Below, piece after piece: positions 63,192 through 64,000 of a stretch of DNA of 64,000 nucleotides. The stretch comes from Stentor roeselii (taxonomy: Eukaryota; Ciliophora; Heterotrichea; Heterotrichida; Stentoridae). The DNA is taken from the NCBI GenBank assembly GCA_006503475.1, contig RSEH01000179.1, positions 1-64,000 on the forward strand, given 5' to 3'. Position numbers and translations under genes: made by a program. The notes beneath the pieces were generated by a model, which had not been told where the DNA came from, did no database searches, and saw only the letters and a program-made list of their open reading frames with translations. Within the stretch, counting starts at the first letter, position 1, and every line of letters begins with the position of its first letter.

Positions 63192-64000
63192 ATGGATCCG
63201 AATGTTTTGGTTGGAATGTTTTTGGACTTGGGCTTCGACTTGGATGATATTTTTGAAGCTATGGAAGGAGCGACCAGTGATGAAGAAGTCAAAAAAAGAC
63301 TTGATGAAGCTAAGGAAAAAGAAAAGATTTATCAAAAGTTTAAAGCAGAAGAAAATGATTCTGGTGACGAAAAACGTAAGAAAAAAATCCAAGAAAAACT
63401 TCATGATGCAGAAATTAAGAAAAACTTGAAAGAAAAAACTTTAAAAGTAAACTCTATAAATCAAAAGATAATTAAGATTAGCCTTCTCGACACTGAAAAA
63501 AAGCCGAGAGTTTTGAGACCTTTCATCACATCCTCTCTTCTCTCAAAAACTTCTTTTGCAGGTTTCAGTCTTCCTCATTCAAAAAAACAAAAACTCAAGA
63601 AACTCTTGACTCCATCACAGAATCTCGAGGTAATTCATATGAAAATCAACAATGCAGGGCCATACCTAAACTCCAAAAGATATTCAATCCACCTTCAAGA
63701 GTTTTCCAATACATTAAACCAAACTCTATGTCCAACAAATTTCTCAAACCCACAAAACCCTTTCCAAGCAAAACAAGAAAATCAAGAAAAATCATCTGAA
63801 AACCCAAAATTCTCCACCTTAAAAACCCTCTCACAAAAGCCATCAAAAAAGGTGAAACTTGCCTACGTTGACGTAACAACAGGTGGAATAATCTTAAACC
63901 AGCCAGAAGAAAACGATCCAGAAGCACCAGACCCAAAGACCGAGTACTTCAACTTATTATCCCAATTCAAAGTAATTGAAAGTTCAGACCCTCTGAACTT
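63192..64000 (+). CDS. unknown protein, 3' end beyond window
   Basis: An open frame from ATG 63192 (MDPNVLVGMFLDLGFDLDDI) runs past the window edge, so at least 269 residues are encoded and the stop is not seen. The first ~100 residues are highly charged, with a Lys/Glu-rich helix (VKKRLDEAKEKEKIYQKF). Then comes a Ser/Pro-rich, mostly disordered region, and toward the window end a possible folded start (VKLAYVDVTTGGIILNQPEE). No family is recognised. It is divergent from MND1. Confidence 0.65.
   Translation, partial: MDPNVLVGMFLDLGFDLDDIFEAMEGATSDEEVKKRLDEAKEKEKIYQKFKAEENDSGDEKRKKKIQEKLHDAEIKKNLKEKTLKVNSINQKIIKISLLDTEKKPRVLRPFITSSLLSKTSFAGFSLPHSKKQKLKKLLTPSQNLEVIHMKINNAGPYLNSKRYSIHLQEFSNTLNQTLCPTNFSNPQNPFQAKQENQEKSSENPKFSTLKTLSQKPSKKVKLAYVDVTTGGIILNQPEENDPEAPDPKTEYFNLLSQFKVIESSDPLN

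Noticed and set aside
63091-63429. 112-codon + strand frame near the MND1 start
   Set aside because: It lacks an ATG start and overlaps the better-supported frame from 63192, which has charged-helix coding content and continues past the window edge.
1-64000. CRISPR arrays, insertion sequences, telomeres, rRNA or tRNA genes
   Set aside because: No direct-repeat arrays, terminal inverted repeats with a transposase, telomeric repeats or recognisable structural RNA genes were seen.

Overview
The window looks like somatic (macronuclear-type) DNA of a heterotrich ciliate, most probably Stentor or a close relative. Three things point there. Very long frames use TAA, TAG and TGA all as stops and TGG as the only Trp codon, so the code is standard. 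Gene-sized frames that break off abruptly are rejoined, with protein homology restored, by removing exactly 15 nt; I found 14 such introns, all GT...AG with an A at position 10. The gene set is ciliate-like: calcium-dependent kinases, a flippase-guanylyl cyclase fusion, ciliary proteins and many EF-hand proteins. The species is an inference; no rRNA, tRNA or telomere is present to confirm it.

Layout: 1-3321 is AT-rich and apparently non-coding. 3322-15125 holds unknown coiled-coil, repeat and disordered proteins, a divergent long-chain acyl-CoA synthetase, a mitochondrial-type protein and exosome subunit RRP42. 15130-25854 carries a canonical CDPK, a myristoylated EF-hand-like protein, exosome subunit CSL4, a Rieske sterol C7-desaturase, a plasma-membrane Ca2+ pump, a SUN-domain protein head-to-head with a small membrane protein, and a RING/TRAF-finger protein. 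27118-32144 has a long coiled-coil protein, a decayed HNH-endonuclease-like protein and a PP2C phosphatase. 32999-41787 holds a GAT1/SCT1-type glycerol-3-phosphate acyltransferase, porphobilinogen synthase and the 2050-residue P4-ATPase/cyclase. 41798-51871 has mitochondrial bL27, an EF-hand protein, a delta-COP lacking its C-terminal domain, a histidine phosphatase, a CDPK-like kinase with altered catalytic motifs, CYB5D1 and a class 3 (DAG-type) lipase. 53653-64000 has a ciliary-type repeat protein, a 7-TM protein, a second C2-like/coiled-coil protein, a duplicated EF-hand protein with a frameshift, a cyclin, the meiotic protein MND1 and a partial gene.

Functional themes: calcium and cyclic-nucleotide signalling (two CDPK-type kinases, PMCA, several EF-hand proteins, guanylyl cyclase), lipid metabolism (acyl-CoA synthetase, acyltransferase, sterol desaturase, lipase, flippase-like domain), cilia (CYB5D1, repeat and coiled-coil proteins), RNA decay (two exosome subunits) and meiosis (MND1).

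Organisation is the most striking aspect. Neighbouring genes are separated by 4-60 nt or even overlap; divergent start codons lie 6 or 13 nt apart. The sense strand just upstream of isolated genes is strongly depleted in G, and coding sequence alternates abruptly between T/G-ending and C/A-ending codon blocks. Between the dense clusters lie six AT-rich stretches of 0.85-3.3 kb with no convincing genes, one of which (about 61141-61554) holds a likely pseudogene.
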